This document shows, in pieces, positions 17,906-27,749 of a DNA stretch of 64,000 nucleotides. This stretch comes from an uncultured Tenacibaculum sp. (GTDB lineage Bacteria; Bacteroidota; Bacteroidia; Flavobacteriales; Flavobacteriaceae): the NCBI RefSeq assembly GCF_947498805.1, contig NZ_CANMLT010000010.1, positions 62,001-126,000 on the forward strand. Reading direction: 5' to 3'. A program made the translations under genes and the position numbers. The notes under the pieces are model-generated. The model had not been told where the DNA came from and did not search any database. It saw nothing but the letters and a program-made list of their open reading frames with translations. Positions within the stretch are counted from its first letter, which is position 1; the number at the start of each line of letters is the position of its first letter.

Positions 17906-18027
17906 AAGGGAAAAGGATTTATTTAATAGTTTGATTTTAATTTACACAATGTAAACGATGCTAAATATAAAAAATTATAATTTATTAAAATTTTGTTAAG
18001 ATAGTTTTTTTCAAATGCAAAATTATA

Positions 18028-18058
18028 TTGATTTTCCAGAGTTAAAAGCCTAATTTCG
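18028..18058 (+). promoter_or_regulatory. Promoter of the alpha/beta hydrolase gene
   Basis: TTG (18028-18030) is followed after 20 nt by TAATTTCG (18051-18058), one mismatch from TAnnTTTG. The ATG is at 18086. Confidence 0.5.
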
Positions 18059-18085
18059 GTCACTGATTTAATTATAAAAATAGCC

Positions 18086-19378
18086 ATGAAATATATTTTA
18101 CACTTTTTATTATTATTTGTTGTTTCATCAACTATCTCTCAAAATAAAAAAGCCATATTAAAAGACTGGACAGCTTACTCTCAAACTATTAATGTTTCTA
18201 AGTTTGAAGGTGCAGAATTTAAAGTTTCTGCATACTTAAAGAATGGGAAAGTAAATTCTAAAGGTAAATCTGCTTTATGGGTTAGAGTAGATAAAAACGA
18301 TAATACTACAGGCTTTTTTCGAAATGATGCCTATGACAAAAGTAAAAAGGTAACCAATGAATGGAAAAAATTTGAAATTGTAGGTAAAATTGATTCAAGT
18401 GCTCAAACTCTAACTTTTGGAGCTTTTTGTCAAGGAAATGGAGACTTCTATTTCGATAATTTTCAATTTCAAATTAAAGAAACTTCAGGTAAATGGAAGC
18501 TCATAAAACTTGAAAATGGAAGTTTTGAAAAAAATCGAGCAAATGATTCTTGGTTTGAAGGAATTCGAAAAAATAAAATAGTAAATGTTCAACAATTCAA
18601 TATTATATACACGAAAGAGACTTCCTCTGACGGAAAAACAGCTCTTCAGATTACTGGTAAAAATATTATAGGAAACAATGAAAATGGAAAATATGTAAAT
18701 GTTAACAATGTAGATTTATACTATGAAATTTATGGAGAAGGAGAACCTTTATTACTACTACATGGTAACGGTCAATCTATAAGTGCTTTTATGAATCAAA
18801 TAGACTTCTTTTCTAAACGCTTTAAAGTGATTTTAGTAGATTGTAGAGGTCGAGGTAATTCTTCATTCGATTACAACAAAGAGCTTACCTATACTTTAGA
18901 AGCAAACGATATAAGTTTATTTTTAGAAAAAATAGGAATCAAAAAAACACACATTTTCGGATGGAGCGATGGCGGAATCATTGGGTTAATCATGGCTATG
19001 AAATATCCAGAAAAAGTGAATAAGCTAATTGCCATGGGAGCAAATATTAATCCACAAGGGTTAAAAGATTTAGACGGGATGTTCAACACGATTAAAGAAC
19101 TTGAAAAAGGCAATGATGGAAAGAATGATCTTTTTATTTCTTTATATAAATTGATGGCATATTACCCTAAATTAAATTATGATGATTTAAAGGTAATTAA
19201 AGCCAAAACCCTGATTATGGCAGGAGATCGTGATGTAATTAAAAATGTACACACGATAAAGATGTATGAAGCTATTAAAGGAGCACAGTTGGCTATTTTA
19301 CCAAATGAAACACATTATTTCCCAGAAGAAAATCCAAGTTTTTTTAACGAACTTGTACTAAAGTTTTTATCTGAGTAA
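18086..19378 (+). CDS. Secreted alpha/beta hydrolase with N-terminal beta-sandwich domain
   Basis: A 430-residue protein with signal peptide. Residues about 25-135 look like a carbohydrate-binding-type beta-sandwich (GNGDFYFDNFQFQI). From about 205 an alpha/beta hydrolase fold runs LLLLHGNGQSISAF, FGWSDGGIIG (nucleophile Ser near 294), AGDRDVI (acid) and NETHYF (His). The triad looks complete. Esterase or lactonase activity is likely; the substrate is unknown. It is followed 27 bp later by the FISUMP lipoprotein gene, possibly co-transcribed. Confidence 0.82.
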   Translation: MKYILHFLLLFVVSSTISQNKKAILKDWTAYSQTINVSKFEGAEFKVSAYLKNGKVNSKGKSALWVRVDKNDNTTGFFRNDAYDKSKKVTNEWKKFEIVGKIDSSAQTLTFGAFCQGNGDFYFDNFQFQIKETSGKWKLIKLENGSFEKNRANDSWFEGIRKNKIVNVQQFNIIYTKETSSDGKTALQITGKNIIGNNENGKYVNVNNVDLYYEIYGEGEPLLLLHGNGQSISAFMNQIDFFSKRFKVILVDCRGRGNSSFDYNKELTYTLEANDISLFLEKIGIKKTHIFGWSDGGIIGLIMAMKYPEKVNKLIAMGANINPQGLKDLDGMFNTIKELEKGNDGKNDLFISLYKLMAYYPKLNYDDLKVIKAKTLIMAGDRDVIKNVHTIKMYEAIKGAQLAILPNETHYFPEENPSFFNELVLKFLSE

Positions 19379-19405
19379 TATTTCCCTGTATAAAATCTTA
19401 TTAAG

Positions 19406-20449
19406 ATGAAATATCAATATTCTTTCTTATTAGTTTTTTTAATTTTTATACAAATTGGTTGTAAGAAACATACTTCTATAGATTCAATAATTTTAAAACC
19501 AATCGTTGTTAAAACCTTAGACTCTTTAATATCATACTCAGATAAAACAGGTAATAGTTTGTTTTCAACAGAAGACCACGATTCTTACTGGATTTATTTT
19601 TATAAAAAAAATGGTAAATGCTACCTAAGATTAATGGCTAATTTTAATTTTTATGATGAACATGAAGTTGAAGGATATACTTTATATAAAAATAAGGTTC
19701 TTACATTCTATGGAATGAACGATCAATGTAATACACAAGTTATTGATAAATCCAAGATTAACACTTCAATAAAAAAAATAAAAAATTACATTCAAAGCTA
19801 TGATGATATTATTCCTCCACCCAATACCCCTTTAAATTTCGATTTTCTGTTAAAGGATGATACATTAATAAAAGTTGTTACACCTTCTGGCTACTTTACA
19901 GACAAAAGAGATAATAATTTTTATAGTACCATACATATTGGTGACAAAGAATGGATGGCTGAAAACTTACGTTACAATGCTAAAGGATCCTTTCTCAACC
20001 CTAATAATCCAAATGAAACCTACGGTAGACTCTATACGATTAACTCTTTAAGAAATGCCTGTCCAAAAGGTTGGCACTTACCTTCAGATAAAGAGTGGGA
20101 TAACTTGGAAATTGCACATGGAATGGAGCGCAAATTTATCAATACCGGTGGATGGCGCGGAAAACATGCCATTCATATGAGAACGATTGATTCTTGGGAT
20201 AATGAAGCTAACAATACCAATACATTAGGATTTAGTGTCTCGCCAGCGGGATATTATACTTCTGGAAAATTAGGACTCCCTAAAGGCTTTGAAGGTTTAG
20301 GTTTTGCTGCTGCTTTTTGGTCTTCACCCGAAAACAATATTACTATAGCTCGATTCATGTTCAGTCAAAAAACATTTGTGAATAAATGGGAAGACAACAA
20401 TAACAATACCCTCATGGCACTATCTTGTAGATGTGTAAAAGATCAATAA
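19406..20449 (+). CDS. FISUMP-domain lipoprotein
   Basis: A 347-residue protein with lipobox QIGCKK (Cys19). The C-terminal 190 residues match the 'Fibrobacter succinogenes major paralogous' domain: IGDKEWMAENLRYN, YGRLYTINSLRNACPKGWH, LPSDKEWDNLE, GFSVSPAGYY, FWSSPEN and SCRCVKD. The N-terminal 150 residues are not recognised. FISUMP proteins are envelope proteins of unknown function in Bacteroidota and Fibrobacteres. It is close behind the alpha/beta hydrolase gene. Confidence 0.85.
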   Translation: MKYQYSFLLVFLIFIQIGCKKHTSIDSIILKPIVVKTLDSLISYSDKTGNSLFSTEDHDSYWIYFYKKNGKCYLRLMANFNFYDEHEVEGYTLYKNKVLTFYGMNDQCNTQVIDKSKINTSIKKIKNYIQSYDDIIPPPNTPLNFDFLLKDDTLIKVVTPSGYFTDKRDNNFYSTIHIGDKEWMAENLRYNAKGSFLNPNNPNETYGRLYTINSLRNACPKGWHLPSDKEWDNLEIAHGMERKFINTGGWRGKHAIHMRTIDSWDNEANNTNTLGFSVSPAGYYTSGKLGLPKGFEGLGFAAAFWSSPENNITIARFMFSQKTFVNKWEDNNNNTLMALSCRCVKDQ

Positions 20450-20529
20450 GTATTCTGTGGAAAACAATCCTAAAACCCTTTTCTAGATTCATAAATATTT
20501 TACTAATTTCGACTTTCTAAATTCATTTA

Positions 20530-22848
20530 ATGAAAGTCTGTATAGCCGAAAAGCCCAGTGTAGCCCGAGAAATTGCTAATATCTTAGGAGCCAATACCAA
20601 ACGAGATGGATATTTCGAAGGTAATGGGTATGCGGTTACTTATACTTTTGGTCATTTATGTACACTTTTAGAACCTAAAGACTACAAACCTCACTGGAAA
20701 AGTTGGGATTTAAACAATCTCCCTATGCTTCCAGATAAGTTTGATACGAAAGTAACCGACGATTTAGGTATTCAGAAACAATTCAATATTGTTAAAGGAT
20801 TATTTGAAAAAGCAGTTGTTGTTATAAACTGTGGGGATGCCGGACAAGAAGGAGAATTGATTCAACGTTGGGTAATTAACCAAGCTGGATATACAGGTGA
20901 AATTCAGCGATTATGGATTTCTTCACTTACCGAAGAAGCTATTAAAGAAGGTTTTGACAACTTAAAAGCCAACGACGATTACAACAATCTGTACTACGCA
21001 GGATATTCTCGTGCTATAGGTGATTGGTTGTTAGGTTTAAATGCCACACGTTTGTACACAGTAAAATTTGGTGGATATAAGCAAGTATTATCTATTGGTA
21101 GAGTGCAAACTCCTACCCTAGCCATGTTGGTAAATAGATTTAAAGAAATTCAAAATTTTAAGCCACAACCCTATTGGGAACTACAAACTTTATATAGAAA
21201 TACACTCTTTAGTTGTGAAGAAGGTAGATTCTTAAAAAAAGAAGAAGGAGAAGCTTTTGCCAATAAAGTAAAAGAAGCCGATTTCGAAATAACTTCTGTT
21301 GTCAAAAAGAAAGGAAAAGAATATGCCCCTAAGCTTTTTGATTTAACAGGATTACAGGTGTATTGCAATACAAAATTTGGTTTTTCTGCTGATGAGACTT
21401 TAAAAATTGTTCAAAAGTTATATGAAATGAAAGTAGTTACCTATCCTAGAGTAGATACTACTTTCTTACCTAATGATATTTACCCTAAAGTTCCTAACAT
21501 CTTAAAAGGCCTAAAACAATTTACTAGTTTAACACAACCGCTTTTAGAAAAGAAGATTCGTAAATCCACTAAGGTATTTAACGATAAAAAAGTTACAGAT
21601 CACCATGCCATTATTCCTACAGGAGTAGAAATTAGCTTACAATACAACCAGCAACAGGTATATGATATTATTACTCGTAGATTTATTGCAGTGTTTTATC
21701 CTGATAGTGATATTGCTAAAACTGAAGTAAAAGGTGAAGCTGATAAAGTACCTTTTAGAACTTCTGGAAAAGAAATTTTAACCAAAGGTTGGCGTACTGT
21801 ATTTGAGTTTGGTCGTGATTCAAAGAAAGATGAAGATAAAGACGTACTTCCTACCTTTGAAAAAGGAGAAAAAGGTCCACATAAACCTTCATTTTTAGAA
21901 AAAGAAACCAAACCTCCACGAAATTATACAGAAGCAAGTTTACTACGTGCTATGGAAACCGCTGGTAAACAAGTTGATGATGACGAAATGCGGGATTTAA
22001 TGAAAGAAAATGGAATTGGACGTCCATCAACCCGAGCTAGTATCATTGAAACCTTATTTAGAAGAAAATATATAGAACGGCAAAAAAAATTAATCATTCC
22101 AACACAAACTGGAATTGATTTGATTGATTTAATAGACAATGAATTATTAAAATCTGCTGAACTTACTGGACTTTGGGAAAAACGTTTAAAAGAGATTGAA
22201 CGCGGTGAGTACAGTGCCTCTCTTTTTATAAAAGAGATGAAACGAATGGTAGACACCTTAGTATACGAAGTTCGTTCTAATAAAAAAACAGTTCGTTTAT
22301 CTGCTGAAACTGCAACCAAGACTCCTTCAGCAAAACCTAAAAAAACTTCTAAAAAGAAAGAAGTAGCTGGTAAAGAATGTCCGAAATGTAAAAAAGGACA
22401 ATTATTAAAGGGAAAATCAGCTTATGGTTGCTCAAATTATAAAAATGGATGTGATTTCGTGTTAAGTTTCCAGTTTTTAGGAAAAAAGATTTCAGAAACC
22501 CAATTAATCCGTTTAATAGATAAAGGGTGTACAACCAATTTGAAAGGCTTTAAACAAGGAGATGATAAAATTGAAGGTTTAGTTCGATTCGATGATAATT
22601 TTAAGTTGAAATTAGAACCTAAAAAGGGGGCTTCCACACCTAAACAGAGTTCGACTCAAGACAGTGAGAAAATCACTTGTCCAAAATGTAAAAAAGGGAC
22701 CGTTTTAAAGGGAAAATCGGCTTATGGTTGTTCTGAATATAAAAATGGATGTGATTTTGTGTTTACGTTTGATAACATCAAAAAAATAGCCAATGGAAAA
22801 CCATTGACTAAAGAATTTGTTCTTGAAATATTAAGTTCTAATAGTTAG
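20530..22848 (+). CDS. topB: DNA topoisomerase III (type IA)
   Basis: A 772-residue type IA topoisomerase that relaxes and decatenates DNA. The N-terminal TOPRIM domain shows KVCIAEKPSVAREIA and INCGDAGQEGELIQRW. The active-site Tyr is near residue 304 in VVTYPRVDT (PRVD instead of the more usual PRSD). ENGIGRPSTRASIIETL follows. The C-terminus carries two zinc-ribbon repeats (about 616-650 and 716-750, CPKCKKG...YGCS.YKNGCDF) so similar in DNA that they look like a recent duplication. Its stop lies 1 bp from the stop of the convergent membrane-protein gene. Confidence 0.93.
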   Translation: MKVCIAEKPSVAREIANILGANTKRDGYFEGNGYAVTYTFGHLCTLLEPKDYKPHWKSWDLNNLPMLPDKFDTKVTDDLGIQKQFNIVKGLFEKAVVVINCGDAGQEGELIQRWVINQAGYTGEIQRLWISSLTEEAIKEGFDNLKANDDYNNLYYAGYSRAIGDWLLGLNATRLYTVKFGGYKQVLSIGRVQTPTLAMLVNRFKEIQNFKPQPYWELQTLYRNTLFSCEEGRFLKKEEGEAFANKVKEADFEITSVVKKKGKEYAPKLFDLTGLQVYCNTKFGFSADETLKIVQKLYEMKVVTYPRVDTTFLPNDIYPKVPNILKGLKQFTSLTQPLLEKKIRKSTKVFNDKKVTDHHAIIPTGVEISLQYNQQQVYDIITRRFIAVFYPDSDIAKTEVKGEADKVPFRTSGKEILTKGWRTVFEFGRDSKKDEDKDVLPTFEKGEKGPHKPSFLEKETKPPRNYTEASLLRAMETAGKQVDDDEMRDLMKENGIGRPSTRASIIETLFRRKYIERQKKLIIPTQTGIDLIDLIDNELLKSAELTGLWEKRLKEIERGEYSASLFIKEMKRMVDTLVYEVRSNKKTVRLSAETATKTPSAKPKKTSKKKEVAGKECPKCKKGQLLKGKSAYGCSNYKNGCDFVLSFQFLGKKISETQLIRLIDKGCTTNLKGFKQGDDKIEGLVRFDDNFKLKLEPKKGASTPKQSSTQDSEKITCPKCKKGTVLKGKSAYGCSEYKNGCDFVFTFDNIKKIANGKPLTKEFVLEILSSNS

Positions 22849-22849
22849 T

Positions 22850-24532
22850 TTACTCAGGTCTAACTTTTAATAGTTTGATATACTTACAATACACAAATAC
22901 AGCAATTAGCCAGATAAACATAACTAACCAAAAACCATAAGTATCAAACCACTGCATAAACGGGTTTCTATACCCTTTAACAAGAATATTTTGTGCTCTC
23001 ATATATTTATCATACAACATAACTGTAGATAATACAATACTTGGTAATGCAAAAAGCCCAAGAGTAAACAAAATAGAGACAATTACTTTTCTCCATAATT
23101 TAACATATGCAATTCGAGCAAAGATTAAAATAGTTATTGAAATTGCCATAAGCATAAGAACTTCCATATAAGTTTGTAAACCTAAATAATATCCTATTGA
23201 ACGTGCATAAGTCAAACATAAAACAACAACTACCAACATTGCTATTGCCGCTACAAAACTTAGTAGTAAGGATTTCAAATCAGTCGTTTTAAAAACAAAT
23301 AGAATAACTCCTAAAATAAACGAAAATGCAATAAGAAAATATAAAAACTCTATCTCAAATTTTGGATTATATGACTCATGTACATTTTTAAAAAAATTAT
23401 CTAACCCTACCAAGTTACAATACAAGGTCTTTGAATACGGAACACTTGTTATATAATCCATTTCTCCATTTCCTGTTGCCGCCTTATAAGTCTCGTGCAG
23501 GTTTTCATCAATTGAATAATTATATTCAAATCTATCTTTAGGATCTATGGAATTTATTAATTCTTTTAGCAAATAATTAGGTTTATTATCAATTAATAAA
23601 AACCAATTATAAACTGTTAAATTATGTTTTATCTCATATTTATTGGCTAACGAAATAAACTCTTTTAAACTATTCTTTATATCCCTTTCATTACCCTTAT
23701 TTAAAATCTCCTCATAGCCCTTTAATTGTTTCTTGTAGTCCAAAGAATCTTGTCCATAACCAAACATTTCACCTGAATAATTAAACAATGAAGGATGAAT
23801 AAATTCCTTGAAATTAGAAACATCTTTAACAATTCTATATTTCAATTCATCTTTATACATAACCTGATTATCTCCAAAAAGCGCTACGTCTTTTTTCCAA
23901 AGCTCTTCATTAAACTTGTAAAACTGAAAATAGAATCCGTTGTACTCTATATAATGCTTACTAGTATCTACGGTTAATCTCTGGTCCTTTATATTTTCAT
24001 AAGCTACTTCTAATGGAAATGGAGCTGGATATTTCTTTTTTGAAATCTCATAATCATCATAATTTCTAGTTAAGAATAATGCTGTTTTATTAAAAGATTT
24101 AATATCTGCATCTATTTCTTCCCAATTATGTAATTGTTTAACCTTCGTTATTAACCCCTGTTTAAAAGAATAGTATTGCGTAATGTTTATAAAGAATATT
24201 AAAAAGATATAGCAAAATTGCGTAAATAACATTCCTCTTTTTAACGCATAATGATTTTTAAAAGCATTGTTTCTTAAATAAAACAAAACCCAAATCAACA
24301 GTATAAAAATTGATAACAATATATTATAGTAAAGTATAGAAGTACTAGAATAATAGTTTGCCAATTGATATTCTTCCTTTAAGTCTGCTATATTTTGTAT
24401 GGTAGCATGCCCCAATAAAAAGAAAAGAAGATGTGTAAATATTCCTATTCCTAACATCCATACTAAGCGTGTATTCCATACCAATGGATAATGCTCTAAT
24501 AGGTATTTGTTTATTTTTTTTATAAAATTCAT
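22850..24532 (-). CDS. Multi-spanning membrane protein, partner of an ABC ATPase
   Basis: A 560-residue integral membrane protein I do not recognise as a named family. There are about three membrane segments near the N-terminus (residues 20-45, 65-88, 105-125), a large soluble loop of about 260 residues (130-395), then about five segments to the C-terminus. This ABC-2/permease-like layout with a big extracytoplasmic domain, 17 bp behind an ABC ATPase gene, suggests it is the transporter's membrane subunit. No other subunit is encoded nearby. Confidence 0.7.
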   Translation of the reverse strand: MNFIKKINKYLLEHYPLVWNTRLVWMLGIGIFTHLLFFLLGHATIQNIADLKEEYQLANYYSSTSILYYNILLSIFILLIWVLFYLRNNAFKNHYALKRGMLFTQFCYIFLIFFINITQYYSFKQGLITKVKQLHNWEEIDADIKSFNKTALFLTRNYDDYEISKKKYPAPFPLEVAYENIKDQRLTVDTSKHYIEYNGFYFQFYKFNEELWKKDVALFGDNQVMYKDELKYRIVKDVSNFKEFIHPSLFNYSGEMFGYGQDSLDYKKQLKGYEEILNKGNERDIKNSLKEFISLANKYEIKHNLTVYNWFLLIDNKPNYLLKELINSIDPKDRFEYNYSIDENLHETYKAATGNGEMDYITSVPYSKTLYCNLVGLDNFFKNVHESYNPKFEIEFLYFLIAFSFILGVILFVFKTTDLKSLLLSFVAAIAMLVVVVLCLTYARSIGYYLGLQTYMEVLMLMAISITILIFARIAYVKLWRKVIVSILFTLGLFALPSIVLSTVMLYDKYMRAQNILVKGYRNPFMQWFDTYGFWLVMFIWLIAVFVYCKYIKLLKVRPE

Positions 24533-24549
24533 AGCTGTAATCTAAATTA

Positions 24550-25707
24550 TTAATACACAAAAAAGCGTCGGGTTGATTTTGAAATATCTCTTAAATATTG
24601 AACTTTTATATCATTGTTAGCTAACAATATTAGCAGCTCATTAAAAGATAAGTCTGCAGTAAAATACAGTACATAAACTCCTCCATTGTACTCTAACTTT
24701 TCAAGATTATTGTCAAAAACCGTTTCTAATTCTTCTCTAGTACTTTCGGTATCAAGCTCTATAACTAAATGATGTTCTTCTTTCTCTTCTAACTGTAAAT
24801 ATTCAGAAGGCTTTCCATTTCTTAAATAAATTACCGCATCAGAAATTTTTTCTACTTCATATAATTGTTGTGAAGAAAAAATCATAGCTATTGGATTTAC
24901 AGGAGATTTTGCCATCATTTTTAAATCTTCTAATATGATTTGTTGTGCCAAAATATCTAAGTTTGCCAGAGGCTCATCCAATAAAATTATCTCTGGTCTT
25001 CTTAACATGGTTCTTGCTAACTCAAAACGCATTTTATATCCTGAAGATAACTCACTCCATTTTAAATCTTTATACTTCCATAAACCGAATCTTGCCACCA
25101 TCATGAGCACAAACAGTTCATTCATTTCTCCTTTTACTCCATGATGCACCAAGGCAAATTTTAAATTGTCTAATACTCGTCCATACCATACAGGAGTACG
25201 TTGGGGTATATACACTAATTTAGAGCTCAAATCATAGTCATCATTATTCCCAGAAGAAAAAGAATAATTCAATTTTCCAGAAGTTAGAGCAATTAGAGAT
25301 CCTAAAATGGTTAACAAAGTAGTTTTACCATTTCCATTCTCTCCTACTAAACCAAAAATATCTCCTTTCTTTAATTCAATATCAATAGGTCCTAATACAA
25401 AACGACCTTTATTATAGCTCTTGGTGAGTTCTTTACCTTTTAAGATTGTTTTTCCATATAAACCCTGAGAAGAAACTCCTTCTTTTATAATCTCTTCCTT
25501 ACAATCTTCAAAATTGTTTAATAAAGAGGCTTTGTTGGACTCTTCTGTATTCTCGTATATTTCAACAAAATTCAATACTTTCTTAAAAACCGAAGCGGAA
25601 TTGGTATTTAAAGCTGCATCTAGCAAGCTTCTATATCCTAATGAAAAATCACCTCTTTTATAGTATAAAAAGGCATTTTCAATTAGTTCTAATTGAGTGT
25701 TTGACAT
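24550..25707 (-). CDS. ABC transporter ATP-binding protein
   Basis: A 385-residue ATPase. The nucleotide-binding domain spans about 90-310, with Walker A GENGNGKTT (122-130), signature LSSGY, Walker B IILLDEPLANLD and switch region near SSQQLYEVE. About 85 extra helical residues precede it, and a ferredoxin-like tail of about 75 residues follows (residues 310-385). It probably energises the membrane protein encoded 17 bp downstream, most likely as an exporter. The unusual N-terminal extension may contact that partner. Confidence 0.87.
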   Translation of the reverse strand: MSNTQLELIENAFLYYKRGDFSLGYRSLLDAALNTNSASVFKKVLNFVEIYENTEESNKASLLNNFEDCKEEIIKEGVSSQGLYGKTILKGKELTKSYNKGRFVLGPIDIELKKGDIFGLVGENGNGKTTLLTILGSLIALTSGKLNYSFSSGNNDDYDLSSKLVYIPQRTPVWYGRVLDNLKFALVHHGVKGEMNELFVLMMVARFGLWKYKDLKWSELSSGYKMRFELARTMLRRPEIILLDEPLANLDILAQQIILEDLKMMAKSPVNPIAMIFSSQQLYEVEKISDAVIYLRNGKPSEYLQLEEKEEHHLVIELDTESTREELETVFDNNLEKLEYNGGVYVLYFTADLSFNELLILLANNDIKVQYLRDISKSTRRFFVY

Positions 25708-25873
25708 AATAGCAATTATTACAATTTAATGCTTGAAGAATTTCTTTACTTCTTTTTTTGATAAATATAAGATTTTAAAAATGATTTGGTCATTTTAAAA
25801 TTTTTATTGATCTATTTAAAAGGAACAGTAGTTGTATTAAAAAACTCTTTAAGCAGTAAACTTCCTTTATCAG

Positions 25874-27535
25874 CTATACTAACTCCATAATAGCTTGTTC
25901 TAGCTCTTGTCCCCTTTCTAGTCTCATTTTTTTTCGAATACGATGACGTGAAGCTTTTACAGATCCCATAGTTACATTTCGGATAATCATAATTTCTTTG
26001 ATACTTAAATTCATCCTCATTAACGCACAAATCTCTCTTTCAGACTTTGTTAAATCAGGATATAAGGCAATTAATTTTTCATTAAACTCTTTATCTAGTT
26101 GTTCAATATTATCTCCAATAGAATCAAACTTACTTTCGGTTTGTATTTGTGAAGTCAAGTCTACAATTAACGATTGAAACCCCGAAGCATCCACATCATC
26201 TCCATGCTTCTTTATCTTCTTTAGTTTAGTAAGAAACTCTTGCTTAAACTGTAAACGCATTTTATTATCTGCCACCAATTGTTTTGCTTGATAAGTGGTA
26301 TGCTTTAATTGTTCATCTAACAGTTCTTTTGCAAATTGTTCCTTTTTAAAACGTTCTCTGTTCAACCTTCTTCTATTATTAACAATAATTAAAAGCGTAA
26401 TTCCTAGTATAGAAATTGATAATAATATAACAATGTAAAGCCTATTTCTTGCTTCCTTTACTTCAGTCATTAATTCCAATGCCTTTTTTTCATTTGCGAA
26501 TTGTAAACTGTCTGCTTGTTTCTCTTTTTGAAACTTATAATTCAACTCTAATTCGGTAATCTTCTTTGCATTTTTAACATTGAAAATAGAATCGTAGTAA
26601 TACTTATGGGTTTTGTAATAACCAAGGGCATACCTATAATTTCCCATTTTCTCAAAAATATGACTTCTTAACTGGTACAACAGAGGTAGTTTCGAAGTGT
26701 TTCCATATTTTTTAGCATAGGCAAATGTTTCATCTATGTAATGAACTGCTTCTTTATGTCGACCTAAATCAGAATAAATTTTAGCCAAATGCATTTGAAC
26801 GGTAATAATGAATTTATTGTTTCTTTCAGATTTGTATAGTGCTAAGTTGTCCTTATATATTTCTATTGCTTTTTCATAATCACCTGTCGTGTAGTAAATT
26901 GCAGCTATATTTTCATTTGATCTTGTTTTTCCAAAAGCTGTAGAATAATAATTTCTAGAGAGTTTATAATAGTACATTGCCGAGTCATTCTGCTTATTAT
27001 AATAATAGCTCACACCTAACATATTATTAGTTCTAGCAAATTGAGTACTATCAATGTTTCTCTTTTGTATTGCGATAGACTTAAAGAAATAGAATTTAGA
27101 CTTATCATATTCCTTTTGATATCGAAACAACATTCCCATGTTGTGATAACTTTTAGTTAAGCCTAAAGAGTCTTTTAAAAGTTCTCTAATTTTTAAAGCC
27201 TGCAACCTTAATTCAAGCGATTTTTCATAATTTGTTTGCAAGGATTCATACTTACCTAAAGCATCTAATATTAATGCTTTTTGTTTTAAAAAGTAGTTAT
27301 TAGGAACATCTATCTTATTAATAATTTCTAGGGACTGTTTCATTAATTCTCTTCCCTGTTCTATATTGTACTTTTCTACTTTTTTTGTAAGCTTAATTAA
27401 ATAATCAATCTTTAAAGAATCGTTCTGAGCATTCTCTATCTTTTCCTTTAATTCAATAACCAAAGAATCTTTAGATACTTGTCCAAAAACTGTACCTACA
27501 ACTATATAAAAAATAACCAATAGTAAAAGCCTCAT
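25874..27535 (-). CDS. TPR-repeat membrane protein with LuxR-type HTH
   Basis: A 553-residue protein of the same plan as 2038-3561: signal peptide (LLLVIFYIVVGTVFGQ), about eight periplasmic TPR-like repeats (residues 35-340), one membrane segment (about 361-381, IVILLSISILGITLLIIV), a coiled coil, and a C-terminal HTH. The HTH lies at about 490-553 with LTKSEREICALMRMNLSIKE and GSVKASRHRIRKKM. It lies 166 bp upstream of the ABC transporter pair on the same strand, so it could regulate that pair; this is inference. Confidence 0.85.
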   Translation of the reverse strand: MRLLLLVIFYIVVGTVFGQVSKDSLVIELKEKIENAQNDSLKIDYLIKLTKKVEKYNIEQGRELMKQSLEIINKIDVPNNYFLKQKALILDALGKYESLQTNYEKSLELRLQALKIRELLKDSLGLTKSYHNMGMLFRYQKEYDKSKFYFFKSIAIQKRNIDSTQFARTNNMLGVSYYYNKQNDSAMYYYKLSRNYYSTAFGKTRSNENIAAIYYTTGDYEKAIEIYKDNLALYKSERNNKFIITVQMHLAKIYSDLGRHKEAVHYIDETFAYAKKYGNTSKLPLLYQLRSHIFEKMGNYRYALGYYKTHKYYYDSIFNVKNAKKITELELNYKFQKEKQADSLQFANEKKALELMTEVKEARNRLYIVILLSISILGITLLIIVNNRRRLNRERFKKEQFAKELLDEQLKHTTYQAKQLVADNKMRLQFKQEFLTKLKKIKKHGDDVDASGFQSLIVDLTSQIQTESKFDSIGDNIEQLDKEFNEKLIALYPDLTKSEREICALMRMNLSIKEIMIIRNVTMGSVKASRHRIRKKMRLERGQELEQAIMELV

Positions 27536-27563
27536 AAACTGTGGGGGTATTAAAAAAGCAAGA

Positions 27564-27571
27564 CAAATATA
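27564..27571 (-). promoter_or_regulatory. -7 element of the TPR/LuxR gene
   Basis: Minus-strand TATATTTG is an exact TAnnTTTG match 29 bp before the ATG at 27535. The -33 region has TGTTTA rather than TTTG. Confidence 0.4.
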
Positions 27572-27749
27572 ACTAGATAAAGATAAACATTCCTATAATC
27601 TTATAATAAGTAAAACACCCTTAACTTCTTTAAAATAAAGGGATGAAACTTTTTGTAACCATCAAAAACAGCTCTCTGCAAAATCTGTTTTGTACCATTG
27701 TATGATAAAACAATTTATAAGTTTAATAAAGTCTACCAAACTTCTTTTT

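Noticed and set aside
25770-25800. A/T hairpin after the TPR/LuxR gene as a terminator
   Set aside because: The stem is almost all A-T and the T tract is broken, so it cannot be told from background in this AT-rich DNA.
25812-26030. Minus-strand ORF of 72 codons at the end of the TPR/LuxR gene
   Set aside because: It overlaps the HTH-coding end of the real gene in another frame; no motif, signal or promoter.
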